A DNA stretch of 62,890 bases. Source: Pelagophyceae sp. CCMP2097. Its lineage: Eukaryota > Sar > Pelagophyceae. The position numbers and the translations under genes are program-made. Positions 1 to 8,826 of the stretch are shown here, in pieces; positions within the stretch are counted from its first letter, which is position 1; every line of letters starts with the position of its first letter. The stretch is from NCBI GenBank assembly GCA_026770575.1, contig MU657174.1, positions 168,782-231,671 of the forward strand, given 5' to 3'. Below the pieces are notes generated by a model, which ran no database searches, was not told where the DNA came from, and saw only the letters and a program-made list of their open reading frames with translations.

Positions 1-7
1 AGCGCGG

Positions 8-207
8 CGTCCTTTGCCCTTGGAAACCGTTCGGTCTCTGTGGCTCCTTGTTTGACTCTGCTCGTCCGCGCCCTGCTCGTCCACGACACGCGTCGCGTAA
101 GCTTCCCCGTCCTTTGCCCTTGGAAACCGTTCGGTCTCTGTGGCTCCTTGTTTGACTCTGCTCGTCCGCGCCCTGCTCGTCCACGACGCGCGTCGCGTAA
201 GCTTCCC
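8..207. repeat. 100-bp tandem repeat, two copies
   Basis: Two adjacent copies of a 100-bp unit begin near 8 and 108. Each starts with cgtcctttgcccttgg and ends with gtaagcttcccc. I see one difference between them (a at 88, g at 188). No protein-like reading frame is supported. The array may continue to the left of the window. Confidence 0.9.
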
Positions 208-382
208 CCCAAAAGAAGAAGAAAAAACTACAGTCCAAATCAAATCAGCCTCCAATGACGTTTACATGTTTTTAGGTCCGTTCTGGTTTTCTCGTGAGAT
301 TTTATTGGGTTTTTATTGTTTTCCAATCAAGTCCAAGTTATCGACCAAAAGGGCAATGTATTTTAGCGATGTCCTATCAACC

Positions 383-459
383 CTATCGACCGGCGCCCCT
401 CCATGTGACCATCGTAAAACCTCCCTCGAGCTAGGCCTCCTACACTTTCCGGTCGATAG
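383..459. repeat. 11-bp inverted repeat with 55-bp spacer
   Basis: ctatcgaccgg at 383-393 is exactly the reverse complement of ccggtcgatag at 449-459. The flanks are AT-richer than the rest of the window. It could be the ends of a small non-autonomous element or simply a hairpin. I see no target-site duplication, so an element assignment would be inference. Confidence 0.6.
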
Positions 460-546
460 ATTTTTGGCAGGATGTTCGCCCAAAAAATCGCCAAAAACGG
501 CTGATCTAATTTGGACTGCCTAGCCCGGCCCGGTCCGGCCGGAGAG

Positions 547-649
547 ATCTCCTATCGTGTTGATAGGAAGAGCAAAAGGGATATCGCGCCCCAGTGCTCT
601 GGTCCGCTGGAGACTGGGTATATAAAGAGTCACGACATGCTCCTATATA
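547..649. repeat. 103-bp direct repeat, copy 1 (contains a TATA-like box)
   Basis: Matches 864-966 at a constant offset of 317 bp with about four mismatches (~96 % identity). It contains a short hairpin, cctatc-gtgtt-gatagg, and a TATA-like tatataaag at 619-627. With its partner it brackets about 214 bp that includes a tRNA-like segment. A miniature terminal-repeat retroelement or a duplicated promoter fragment are possible readings. Confidence 0.85.
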
Positions 650-739
650 CCCACGGCACCCCATCTAAGTGAAACGTAGCTAGTTGCCGGGAATTCCTTT
701 CAATCGCATCGTGCCACGCAGGGGCTTGAGATTACGATG

Positions 740-850
740 GGAACATTCCTGGGCAAGTAGTCTTAATCGTGCATCCGCCAGGACTCGAACCCGCGACCAT
801 CGGTGCTACGTCCCACCCGAAAGGGGGCCGATCAGAGTAACGTAAGGCCC
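740..850 (-). other. tRNA-like segment with a box-B motif
   Basis: On the minus strand the string GGTCGCGGGTTCGAGTCC (around 781-798) looks like the T-arm and Pol III box B of a tRNA. The 3' side continues as a plausible acceptor strand, but I find no matching 5' acceptor strand upstream, so a complete cloverleaf is not supported. A tRNA-derived SINE fragment or a degenerate tRNA is more likely than a working tRNA gene. Confidence 0.35.
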
Positions 851-863
851 GTAACCGGGAGAT

Positions 864-966
864 ATCTCCTATCGTGTTGATAGGAATAGCAAAAGGGATA
901 TCGCGTCCCAGTGCTCTGGTCCGCTGGAGACTGAGTATATAAAGAGTCACGACATCCTCCTATATA
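864..966. repeat. 103-bp direct repeat, copy 2
   Basis: Second copy of the 547-649 repeat, in the same orientation, with the same hairpin and TATA-like box (936-944). The near identity of the two copies suggests recent duplication or homogenisation. Confidence 0.85.
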
Positions 967-1440
967 AGGTAGGATCTAGTTGCTGGAGTTGGAGTTGATT
1001 AAAGCCCCTGTATTTTCCCAGTTGAGTTGAGTGAGTTGTCGGTCAAAATATTCGAGGCAACTGGGCCAGTCGTTAGTTGTCAATCAAATTTTCGTCAACT
1101 CATTTAGAGTTGGTTTTGACGGGAAACATAGAAAACTCAGGTATTTTGAGTTGAAAATGGGTAAAAAATGCCCCAAATAGGGTAAATATCGAATAATTGA
1201 CAGCAATTTCGCCTTGAAATATTTGGATCTGACTAATGCTGTCTCAACTCAACTTGGAGGTAGTTGGCTCATCGACCGCCGAATAACTAACTCGAGGCGA
1301 GTTGGATGCCACTCTCCCAATTACGAGTTAGTTGGCGGCCGAAAAGCAAGGATAACTCGCCATAAACAAGTTGAAAAAATAACTAAGTCCTACCTTACTC
1401 CTAGGAATTCCTATACAATTGTATACCCACGCCGTCGGAC
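967..1440. other. AT-richer, AGTTG-rich non-coding stretch
   Basis: Many copies of agttg/gagttg and the complement caact are scattered here, and base composition is clearly lower in G+C than in the genes to the right. Small palindromes such as ggaattcc and tacaattgta lie near 1400-1430. No coding frame is supported. It looks like degenerate satellite or element remains. Confidence 0.5.
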
Positions 1441-1650
1441 TCTGTCTTTGAAAGTCGCCGAAAGCCCTTCGTGGAACGACACGACTGAACCGGCGGTCCG
1501 TCGGCGGCGCGGCGACGCTTCCCTCTGAAGTTCCCCCGCGAGGGACGGCGCGCGCGCGCGGCGGCACTACGTCGAAGCGCGGGACGTTTGAAACGGTGTC
1601 GCAGATGTCCCTTCTGGCGCGGTCCCTTACGCGCCTTTCGCAGGTCGCCC

Positions 1651-3250
1651 ATGGCGGCCGCGCCGGCCGAGTGGGACTGGCGGTCGAACCTGGACTCGGC
1701 GCTGGAGCTGACCAAGGCCCGGTTCGACGAGGCAAGCAAGAGGTCGCTGGAGCTCGCCGAGGACGCGCGTTTGCGGTCGCTCGAACTCGCCGCCGTGCGT
1801 CCTCGCGGCGCATCGCCCAGAAAGCGCCCCAGGACGCCGGTTGGACGCAGGCGACGTCGACGTCATCCAGAAGAGCGGCGCCTTTTGGACTCTTCAAAGG
1901 CCCTTTCCCGCGCCTCGTCGACCTTCGCAAACCACCGGAAACAGGAACGCTAACGCCTTTGGCGAGTCGCTCAAGAGCTTTTCCGGTGCGTTTCCGGATC
2001 GCGTGGGCCGCGCGGGCGTCCTTTCGCTTCGAAGCACTGAAACCCTCGACCCCTCTTGCCTCAGGCACGGGCCTGACGAACCTCGGCGCGCCGGTGGCGC
2101 TGCCCGCCCCCGAGAAGAAGAGCGACGAGGCGCCGCCCGCCGCGCCGCCCGACTCGCCCGCGCAAAACAGCGGCTGGACTGGGGCTGCGTTTTGGAGTTC
2201 GTTTGCGACGCCAGAAAACGAAACAAACGGTGAGACCATCGAACCGCCGGCGCGCGCCCGTCAGCGAGCAGCGTAGGCGCGCCGGCCGGGCAGCCGCTCG
2301 AGGAAGGCGACATCGAGTCGCGCGAGTCGCTCCTCGGCGGGTCGGTGCTTCCGTGCCGCCTCGCGCGAGGCGCGGAGCCGCGACGGCGCCCGCAGGTTCG
2401 ACGTCTCGACTCTCGCCTCGCGTGTCGGCGAAGGAGGCCGTGCGCATGCCTTTTTGCCGCGGCGGGCCTCGGACACGCCCTCGCGATGCCGTCCCGTAGG
2501 CGGCTTTGTTGGCTTTGCGACCAAGCTCGGTGCGCCCTCTCTCGCGTCCTCTCTTGGAAACGAATACCGCGCCCCGCGCCAGGCGTCGACGGCAAGGTCC
2601 TGGCGGCGCGGTTCAACTCGACGGTGTCGACGACGGTCGTCGACTCGCGCGAGCGCGCCGCGGCGCCTTTCGTTGCGGCGGGTTTCGGCCCCGCGCGCTC
2701 GGGGCCCGCGCCGTACTCACGCGGCGGCGCAGGTGCGGCCTGAGCCGCGCGCAGCGCTTCCGGTGGTACGTCATCCTCCTCATGATCTCGACGAGCTTTT
2801 TTATCATGGTGCGCCCATCCCGAGGCCGACGAGAGGACGCGCCCCCTCGAAGACGCGACGAGTGCAACCCAGGCTTTGAACTTCCTGCCGCTGGTCATCC
2901 TGAAGCCGGCCAAGTTTGCGACTGCGTTTGCGATTGGGACGGTGTCGTCCATCGCGGCCAAGGCCATGCTCAACGGGCCGTGCACGCAGCTGCGCTTGAT
3001 GTTCGCGTACCGCAAGCTGCCATACACGCTCTCGCTCCTCGTCTCGACGGCGTTGGTGCTCTGGGCGAGCCTCGGCGCGGGCAACTTCGTATTGACTCTC
3101 GTCTTCTCCGGGGCGCAGGTGACGTCCCTACTCTACTACCTCTTCGGAGACACGCCCGGCGGCAAGCAGGGCATCATGCTCCTCGGCCGCGTCGTCTGGA
3201 ACACCATGAAGCTCATCGCGCGGCCCTGCCTCTCCGCGCTCTCCGAATAA
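1651..3250 (+). CDS. SFT2-domain Golgi/endosome membrane protein, multi-exon
   Basis: Small tetraspanning protein of the SFT2 family, which acts in vesicle fusion and retrograde transport at the Golgi. The last two exons (2733-2808, 2873-3250) give a clear SFT2 domain: LSRAQRFRWY entering the first membrane helix, then KPAKFA, the conserved NGPCTQLRLMF loop and a terminal GDTPGGKQG. Upstream the best frame-consistent chain is 1651-1798, 1851-1985, 2065-2229, 2277-2340, 2396-2439, 2500-2529 and 2583-2712, for 389 residues in all. The Ser/Gly/Ala-rich N-terminal half would be longer than in animal relatives. The first exon's donor is uncertain, and the join 2712/2733 implies a 20-nt intron that may be wrong. 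The family call rests on the C-terminal half. Confidence 0.75.
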
Positions 3251-3582
3251 GAGACACACAGCTTGCCACAACCAGGCCCGCCGTGGCCCGTCCGGAGACG
3301 GCGAAGAGTTCGTACGGTGGGCGGTGCGGAGAAGGACTCGCGGGCCACGAGGAAGAGCCCGGGGACTGGAGACGCGGCGACCCGATCGTATTACGTTGAC
3401 GCAGGGCGCGTGTACCACGTCGTGTACCAGTGCTACTACGTCGTGTACCCTTCTTTCGAACTTCTGAATACACGGTGAAGGAGGACTTGATTCCCCGAGG
3501 TCCGCATTCTGCGAAGACTCGTGTCGACGTCCGCGCGAACGTCCGCGCGAGAAAGCCTCGGTGGTTCCCTGCGGCGGCTGCG

Positions 3583-4490
3583 ATGGCCGACAGCGGCGCC
3601 GAGGAGGAGGCGCGGAGCGAGGCGGCGGCGACCAAAGGCGAGTTGGGTTCTTTCCGCGTGGGATTTGAATCCTCAGGAAGCCTCGACTCCGTCGGAGTGC
3701 CAAATGCAGGCCCGGTGAAGAAGGCGCTGTCGGCATTCTTCCACTTTTGCGCGGACCGCCGGGCCTCGCTGAAGAGCGCCAACGCCGGGGCGACGCCGAC
3801 GGAGATGACCAAACTTTTGGGGGAAGAATGGAAGTCGCTAACCGACGCCGAGAAGAAGCCGTACGCCGACACCGCCGCCGCCGACAAAGTTAGATACGAC
3901 CGCGACAAGGGCAATGCACCCGACGCGCCAAAGGGCGCGCCGACGCCGCTCGAGGCCCACGAACTCGCGAGGCCGCGGCGAAAGGAAAGGCAAACCCTAT
4001 GAGAGTCGCACATACACAGACCGAGGGGGGGCAGACCGAGGGGCATATAGGGTTCCTCGACCGAGGTCTAAATCCGTGGCAATGGCCGCCCCGCCTCACG
4101 CATTTTCCGCAGGTCATCCCTCTGGCCCGCGTGAAGAAGATTTGCAAGCTGGACCCCGAGGTCAAGTCGTTGTCCAAGGAGGCGACTGCTCTGATCGGGA
4201 AAGCTGCGGAAGGCTTCGTGCAGCACCTGGCCCGGCAGACGCTGGCCACCGCGTCCGCCAAGCGCACTCTGCGGCCGTCGGACATTGCGCACTGCGTGCA
4301 GCACCGCGCCGACTTTGCCTGGCTGCGCGCCGACTACCCGGCGTCGGAGTACGCTCCCGAGAAGAAGGTTGCGAAAAGGGCGGCGCTGGAGCGGCCGGCG
4401 AAGAACGCGACGATGACCCAGTTTCTGAAGCCAGCCGCCCCCGCAGTGCAAGAGCCCGACGCCGACGACGACGAAGAAGAAGACGAGTGA
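3583..4490 (+). CDS. HMG-box plus histone-fold (CBF/NF-Y, POLE4-like) chromatin protein
   Basis: The first part encodes an HMG box (ALSAFFHFCADRR, then GEEWKSLTDAEKKPY). It is split by a 63-nt frame-preserving intron at 3647-3709 that joins KGELG to PVKKALSAF. The second part, after acceptor cgcag at 4108-4112, encodes a histone fold of the NF-YC/POLE4 type (IPLARVKKICKLDPEVKS, then LRPSDIAHCV) and an acidic tail ending EEEDE. Both halves suggest a nuclear DNA-binding role. Whether they form one protein is not settled: the HMG frame closes at 4002, and fusion needs one or two more introns, most simply with GC donors near 3911 and 3990. Two separate genes is the alternative. The ATG at 3583 is the first in frame before the HMG box. 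Confidence 0.6.
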
Positions 4491-4568
4491 AAGAGGGCTG
4501 TGCCGCCCGGATGCAGTAACCATACTTTTCACTGTGAAATCGCGCCTTGCAAAGGTTACTTTTCGGAC

Positions 4569-5643
4569 TCACTTTTCGCACTCGACGATGTACATTGGGT
4601 CCTTTGCGCCGCGACCCTTTGCGGAGATGTCAAAGGCGCGCGGCCGCTTCGAGAAGCCGGCGTACTTGAGGTACTGCCCGATGAGCTCGAGGTGCGCCTG
4701 ACACCCGAGAGTGGGAAACGGCAACTGTGGCAAGCGTCGCACCTCGTCGCCCATGGAGAGCCACATGCGGATGGCCTTTGTGAAAAACACGCGGTTGCTC
4801 TGCGAGAAGATGACCACGCCGCCGGGCCGGAGCACGCGCCGCACCTCCGCGAGCACCTATTGACGTGGGTTCGTCTTTCTTCGTCTTGGGACCTCAATCG
4901 GGTGCATCCTGCTTATACGCGGGGACCGACCTGCAGCGGCTTGGTCAAATAGTCAACGCTGACGACGCACGTGACGACATCGAACGTGCCGTCCGCAAAG
5001 GGCAGCTTTGGTGATTGGTTCAGGTCCACCGCCACAAAGCTGGAGAGCTGCGTGTTCGCCGAGAGCTCGCGCGCGTTCATGCCAGTGCCGACGATACTTT
5101 TCATTCTCGACGGAAAGTCGAAGGGGTAGTGCGACACCTGCTCGAAACGCTCAAAGGCGCTTGAGAAGAGCGTTTACGCACCCAGGACGAGCAAATGTCG
5201 AGGATGTCCGAGCCTGGCGCGATTCGTTGGCGGTAGTAGTTTGTTAGCGCGGCGACGGCCCCTTCGTCGACGTGGTACACGAGCTTGGGTGCCTGCTCCG
5301 GATAAAAGAACGAATCGTCAGACTCGTCGAGGCGGCGGAAGTCGTCGGTGGACCATGGCGCCGAATCGGGCCAGTCGGCGATTGCCTCGTCGGTGAAGAG
5401 GGGCAACTCGGCGCGCCGCGACAGGTCCATCCCCGTCCCTTCGCCCGTCCACCGCTGCACCTTTTCCAAAGTGCCGGGCACCGACAAGGAAGGGACGCGC
5501 TCCTCCACATATCTAGGCGCCGCCGACGCGGATGCGGCGCGCGAAGAGGCGCCCACAGCGCCGCCAACCAGCAGTGCGCGCCGCCGGCCCACCTCGAGGC
5601 CCTGCACCGCCGCGAGGAGCAGCAAGCCGCGCATCCCGGGCAT
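4569..5643 (-). CDS. SAM-dependent methyltransferase, class I, probably organelle-targeted
   Basis: Three exons on the minus strand: 5182-5643, 4931-5137 and 4569-4856, with introns of 44 and 74 nt. The joined product of 318 residues begins with a hydrophobic, Arg- and Ala-rich leader (MPGMRGLLLLAAVQGLEV) that could be a signal or transit peptide. The methyltransferase fold is seen as ILDICSSW in place of motif I, FVAVDLNQSPKLPFADGTFD for motifs II/III, and EVRRVLRPGGVVIFSQSNR for the Methyltransf_11-type motif. Motif I lacks the usual GxGxG, so it is a diverged branch. The substrate cannot be read from the sequence. Its start lies only 130 bp from the start of the divergent repeat-protein gene. 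Confidence 0.8.
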
Positions 5644-5773
5644 CCCGAGCAGGTCTTCGGGCAGCCCTCACCTGGCGTTTGTGCGATCGCTGAAAGTTTG
5701 GCGATATCTATTGTGCATCATCGCTGCCGCCTTAGCGCCGCCGCGCCGCCGCACGTGGCCGCCTTCGACGCCA
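5644..5773. promoter_or_regulatory. 130-bp divergent promoter region
   Basis: The whole gap between the divergent starts of the methyltransferase (-) and the helical-repeat protein (+). Any promoters of both genes must lie here or overlap the coding starts. I recognise no specific element. Confidence 0.4.
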
Positions 5774-7624
5774 ATGAGGCCCGTCCTCGGGCGGTCTGCC
5801 GTCTGTGCATGGCGGTCCGCGGCCATCGCGCGCCGCCGGCACGCGCGGTCGCTGTGCGGCGCCGTGGGGCTCCTCTCGACCCGCGACGTCGGACAGCGTG
5901 CGCGGTCCGACTCGCCGAGGCGGTCCTCGAGGTCGATCCAGCACGAGGCGCACTTCGGCGAGCCGCACGCGGCCGGCGCTGACGCCAAGGACGCAAAGGA
6001 CGCAAAGGACTTTAAGCAGGACGACGGCGTGCCCGCCGCTACCTCGGCTGACTCTGCTTTGAACAAGCTGCTCGCGAGCGGCAGCACCGACGAGATCTTA
6101 AATCTCGTCGACCGGCGTGGGCACGACTTTAACGAGGTGCATTTCAGCACGGCCGTGAACCGCCTCGCCAAGTCGCTCGAGCCTCAAACGGGCAACCGAA
6201 ACGACCAGCGCCTCGAGGCCCTCGCGCAGCTCGCGGCGGCGAGCATCGGTGAGGGCGTCGAGGGCTACGCCAAGCGCTGGCCGCCGCAGCGCCTTTCCTG
6301 GCTCTGCTGGGGGCTGGCGAAGATTGGTGGCGTGGACGGCACGCGCCTCGTCTTGGAAGCCGCGGCTGAAGAAGCGATTACGAAGCTCGACTCTTTCCAG
6401 CCGATGCACCTCGCCAACCTCGTTTCGGCCTTTGCCACGGCGGGCGTCGAGGCGCCTTTACTCTTCGAAGCCGTTTCGGTGACCGCGGTGCAGAAGATGG
6501 CCAAGTTCGACTCGCTGGCGCTGACCAGCACGGCGTGGGCCTTTGCAGAGGCGGGGTTTCCGGCGCCGTTCTTGTTCGACGCTATTTCGACTGCGGCGGC
6601 GCCGAGGATGGCCACGTTCAAGGCCCAGGACGTCTCCACGCTCCTGCGCGCCTTTGCATCGGCGGGCTTCCCGGCGCCGGCGTTGTTCGACGCCGTTTCC
6701 GCGGACGCCGCGACGCGGATGGCAAAATTCAAGGCGGTTTTCCTCACTGATTTAGCGTGCGCGTACGTCGACGCCAACGTCGAGGCGCCGGCGCTGTTCC
6801 GGCGCATCGCCGAAGAGGCGCAGAATAAGATGGGCGGCTACGACGTCCCAAACCTCCTCAAGCTCTTTGTGGCCCTTTCAAAGGCGAAGTGCGACGCGCC
6901 GTACCTCCACAAGTCGGCGATGAAGCCGCTGCTGGCACACGTCGACTCATGCACCGCAGACGAATTGGCCGAAACCGCGGCGGCCTTTGCGATGGCAGGG
7001 ATCACGGCGCCCTGGCTCTTTTCGGCCGTTTCAGAAGCGGTGCCGTGGAAGATAAAATCCTTCGACGCGCGCGCTCTTGCGAAAACCGCGGCCGCCTTAG
7101 CGCATTCGGGCGCCGAATCGCCGCGCCTCTTCGAGGACGTCGCCGCAGAGGCGCTGACGAAGATTGCCACGTTTGACGCTCGGGCGCTCGCGGAATTGGC
7201 GCGGGCGTTTTCGACGGCGCAAATATCTGCGCCGGCGCTGTTCCAAGCCGTTTCCGCGGAAGCTTTGATGAAGCTGGCGACGTTCGACGCGGCGGCGCTG
7301 GCGGACGTTTCGTGGGCCTTTGCTCACGCGAAGGTCGAAGCGCCCGAGCTCTTCGAGGCCATCGCTTCTGCGGGGACGGCGAAGATCGCCACGTTCGACT
7401 CGCAAGACGCGACGCGCCTCATGTGGGCCTTTGCCAACACTCCACCGTCCGACGCGCACCGGCCGCTCCTCGAGGCTGTTGCTGCCGGCGCGTTCCGCAA
7501 GACGGCGGCGCCGCGAACAACGGCGGCGCCGCGGGATCCCATGTCCAGAGACGCCGCCTTGGTCGGCAGCGCGTCGTGGGCAGTCGCAAAGGCGCAGGGC
7601 CTCCTCGCGCGCATGCGACGATAA
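5774..7624 (+). CDS. Tandem 38-residue helical-repeat protein (OPR/RAP-like), probably organellar
   Basis: Intronless, 616 residues from the first in-frame ATG. The leader (MRPVLGRSAVCAWRSAAIAR) is rich in Arg, Ala and Ser without acids, typical of a mitochondrial or plastid presequence. From about residue 170 to 560 there are at least nine degenerate repeats of about 38 residues, with the pattern FDxxxLAxxAWAFAxAGxxAPxLFxAVS. This matches the alpha-helical repeats of algal organelle RNA-binding proteins (octotricopeptide/RAP-associated type). I do not see a C-terminal RAP domain. A role in organelle RNA processing or translation is inferred from the repeat family only. Confidence 0.75.
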   Translation: MRPVLGRSAVCAWRSAAIARRRHARSLCGAVGLLSTRDVGQRARSDSPRRSSRSIQHEAHFGEPHAAGADAKDAKDAKDFKQDDGVPAATSADSALNKLLASGSTDEILNLVDRRGHDFNEVHFSTAVNRLAKSLEPQTGNRNDQRLEALAQLAAASIGEGVEGYAKRWPPQRLSWLCWGLAKIGGVDGTRLVLEAAAEEAITKLDSFQPMHLANLVSAFATAGVEAPLLFEAVSVTAVQKMAKFDSLALTSTAWAFAEAGFPAPFLFDAISTAAAPRMATFKAQDVSTLLRAFASAGFPAPALFDAVSADAATRMAKFKAVFLTDLACAYVDANVEAPALFRRIAEEAQNKMGGYDVPNLLKLFVALSKAKCDAPYLHKSAMKPLLAHVDSCTADELAETAAAFAMAGITAPWLFSAVSEAVPWKIKSFDARALAKTAAALAHSGAESPRLFEDVAAEALTKIATFDARALAELARAFSTAQISAPALFQAVSAEALMKLATFDAAALADVSWAFAHAKVEAPELFEAIASAGTAKIATFDSQDATRLMWAFANTPPSDAHRPLLEAVAAGAFRKTAAPRTTAAPRDPMSRDAALVGSASWAVAKAQGLLARMRR

Positions 7625-7926
7625 CGGAGCACTCTTTCGCCCCACCCCTCGTCGACCTCGTTGGAACTCGCGACCCCTTCGTTGGAACTCGCGGCATGCC
7701 CACCGCGCCGTCTGTTTGTTGTCATGTTGATTAAAGTGAACATCGCCAAACCCACCTTGAACCTTTGCTTGAACCCGCACCGTGGAAGACATTTAGTGTC
7801 TCAAGTGGGTGTTCGGCTCTCCCGCGCGCGCCCCTCGAACACTGCGGGCGACGGAGGCGCTTTCATCTCGGTTCCCCTGCGGCGATTTCAGCGGGCGAGG
7901 ACGCGGCGCGGCTCCTTCGTAAGGCC
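7625..7926 (+). other. Spacer between repeat-protein and TLC genes
   Basis: About 300 bp between two plus-strand genes. It holds a short direct repeat (cgttggaactcgcg, twice between about 7660 and 7695). The frame of the next gene stays open back to 7765 but without an ATG. I see no other feature. Confidence 0.4.
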
Positions 7927-8805
7927 ATGTCGTTGTCCAACGGCCACAAGCTCACCCCGGGGAACATCCTCGCCGGCGCCGCCGCCTGGGAGTTGATGTT
8001 CCTCGGCAGCCGCCTCTTCGTTAAAACGCTCGCGCGGCACCGGCGGTCCCTCGTCCTCGCAAAAGACGAAGGCGAGCGCGACGCGAAGTGGCGCAAGCTC
8101 GAGCGCGAAGGGCCGTCGTACGTCGTCGCGGGCGTGCACGCATTGCTCGTCGGCGCCCGCGGTGCGTCGGAAGCGCGCGGCGTCTTGAAGGTTTCGTTTG
8201 GATTCGAGTCCTTAGGCGCGTACCACCTCGTCACCCTCGTCGGGGTGCCGACGCCGATGCAGTTCGCCATGCCCACCGCCGGGTCGGCGCTGTACTCGCT
8301 GACCGAGGCTACAGAGGTGACGAATGCGATTTTCTTCTCCTGGATCATTTATGACGTCTGCCACGTCGTCTTCTCGTTCCCGCGCCTCGGAAGCTGGGAC
8401 ACGCTCGCGCACCACCTCTGCTTCGCGTTTACGGCCGCCGTCTGCGGCGCCTACCGCGTTCTGCCTTTTCCGTTCGGTTGGCTCATCTGCGGTGAGCTTT
8501 CTACGCCGTTCCTCAACCTCCGCTGGCTCTTGATCAACTCCGGCCGCGGAGACTCCAAGCTCGCGCAGAAGACCAACGTCGTCTTCGGCCTCCTCTTCAT
8601 GGCCACGAGAATGCTCCTCTACGGCTCGGGCTTGGCGCACCTCGGCTACAACCGCGCCGTGCTCTTCGACCAGACCTCACTCGTCCCAAAGCCGCTCCTC
8701 TACACGACGCTGGCGCTCTTCGTCGCCGCCTACGGCCTCAACATGCTCTGGATGAGCAAGATCCTGAAGATGGCGCGAGGCGGCGGCAAGCGCAAGGCCA
8801 AGTAA
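7927..8805 (+). CDS. TLC (TRAM/LAG1/CLN8) domain membrane protein
   Basis: 292 residues with about six to seven hydrophobic segments. The TLC signature is clear in the second half: IIYDVCHVVF, WDTLAHHLCF, then ICGELSTPFLNLRWLL, the hallmark of the TMEM56/TLCD branch. Such proteins sit in ER or plasma membrane and act on lipids, for example membrane fluidity or sphingolipid metabolism. The LAG1 ceramide-synthase HH motif context is partly present (AHHL), but assignment to ceramide synthase is not justified. The C-terminus GGGKRKAK is lysine-rich and could be an ER retrieval signal. The ATG at 7927 was chosen as the only in-frame ATG before the first membrane segment. The stop lies 21 bp from the stop of the convergent neighbour. 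Confidence 0.8.
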   Translation: MSLSNGHKLTPGNILAGAAAWELMFLGSRLFVKTLARHRRSLVLAKDEGERDAKWRKLEREGPSYVVAGVHALLVGARGASEARGVLKVSFGFESLGAYHLVTLVGVPTPMQFAMPTAGSALYSLTEATEVTNAIFFSWIIYDVCHVVFSFPRLGSWDTLAHHLCFAFTAAVCGAYRVLPFPFGWLICGELSTPFLNLRWLLINSGRGDSKLAQKTNVVFGLLFMATRMLLYGSGLAHLGYNRAVLFDQTSLVPKPLLYTTLALFVAAYGLNMLWMSKILKMARGGGKRKAK

Positions 8806-8826
8806 TAAAATCGCCACTGCAATCCC

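Noticed and set aside
36..523. Short open frames across the left-edge repeats
   Set aside because: Their ends follow the repeat units, they lack any protein-like pattern, and the two copies share the same text.
740..850. A complete tRNA gene on the minus strand
   Set aside because: Only the T-arm/box-B side is convincing. No matching 5' acceptor strand or clear box A is found, so it is reported as tRNA-like only.
8186..8215. A 25-nt intron in the TLC gene (gtttcg...ccttag), similar to ggatttgaatcctcag in the HMG gene
   Set aside because: Removing it breaks the reading frame of a good TLC protein. The resemblance between the two strings is too short to claim a shared intron-generating element.
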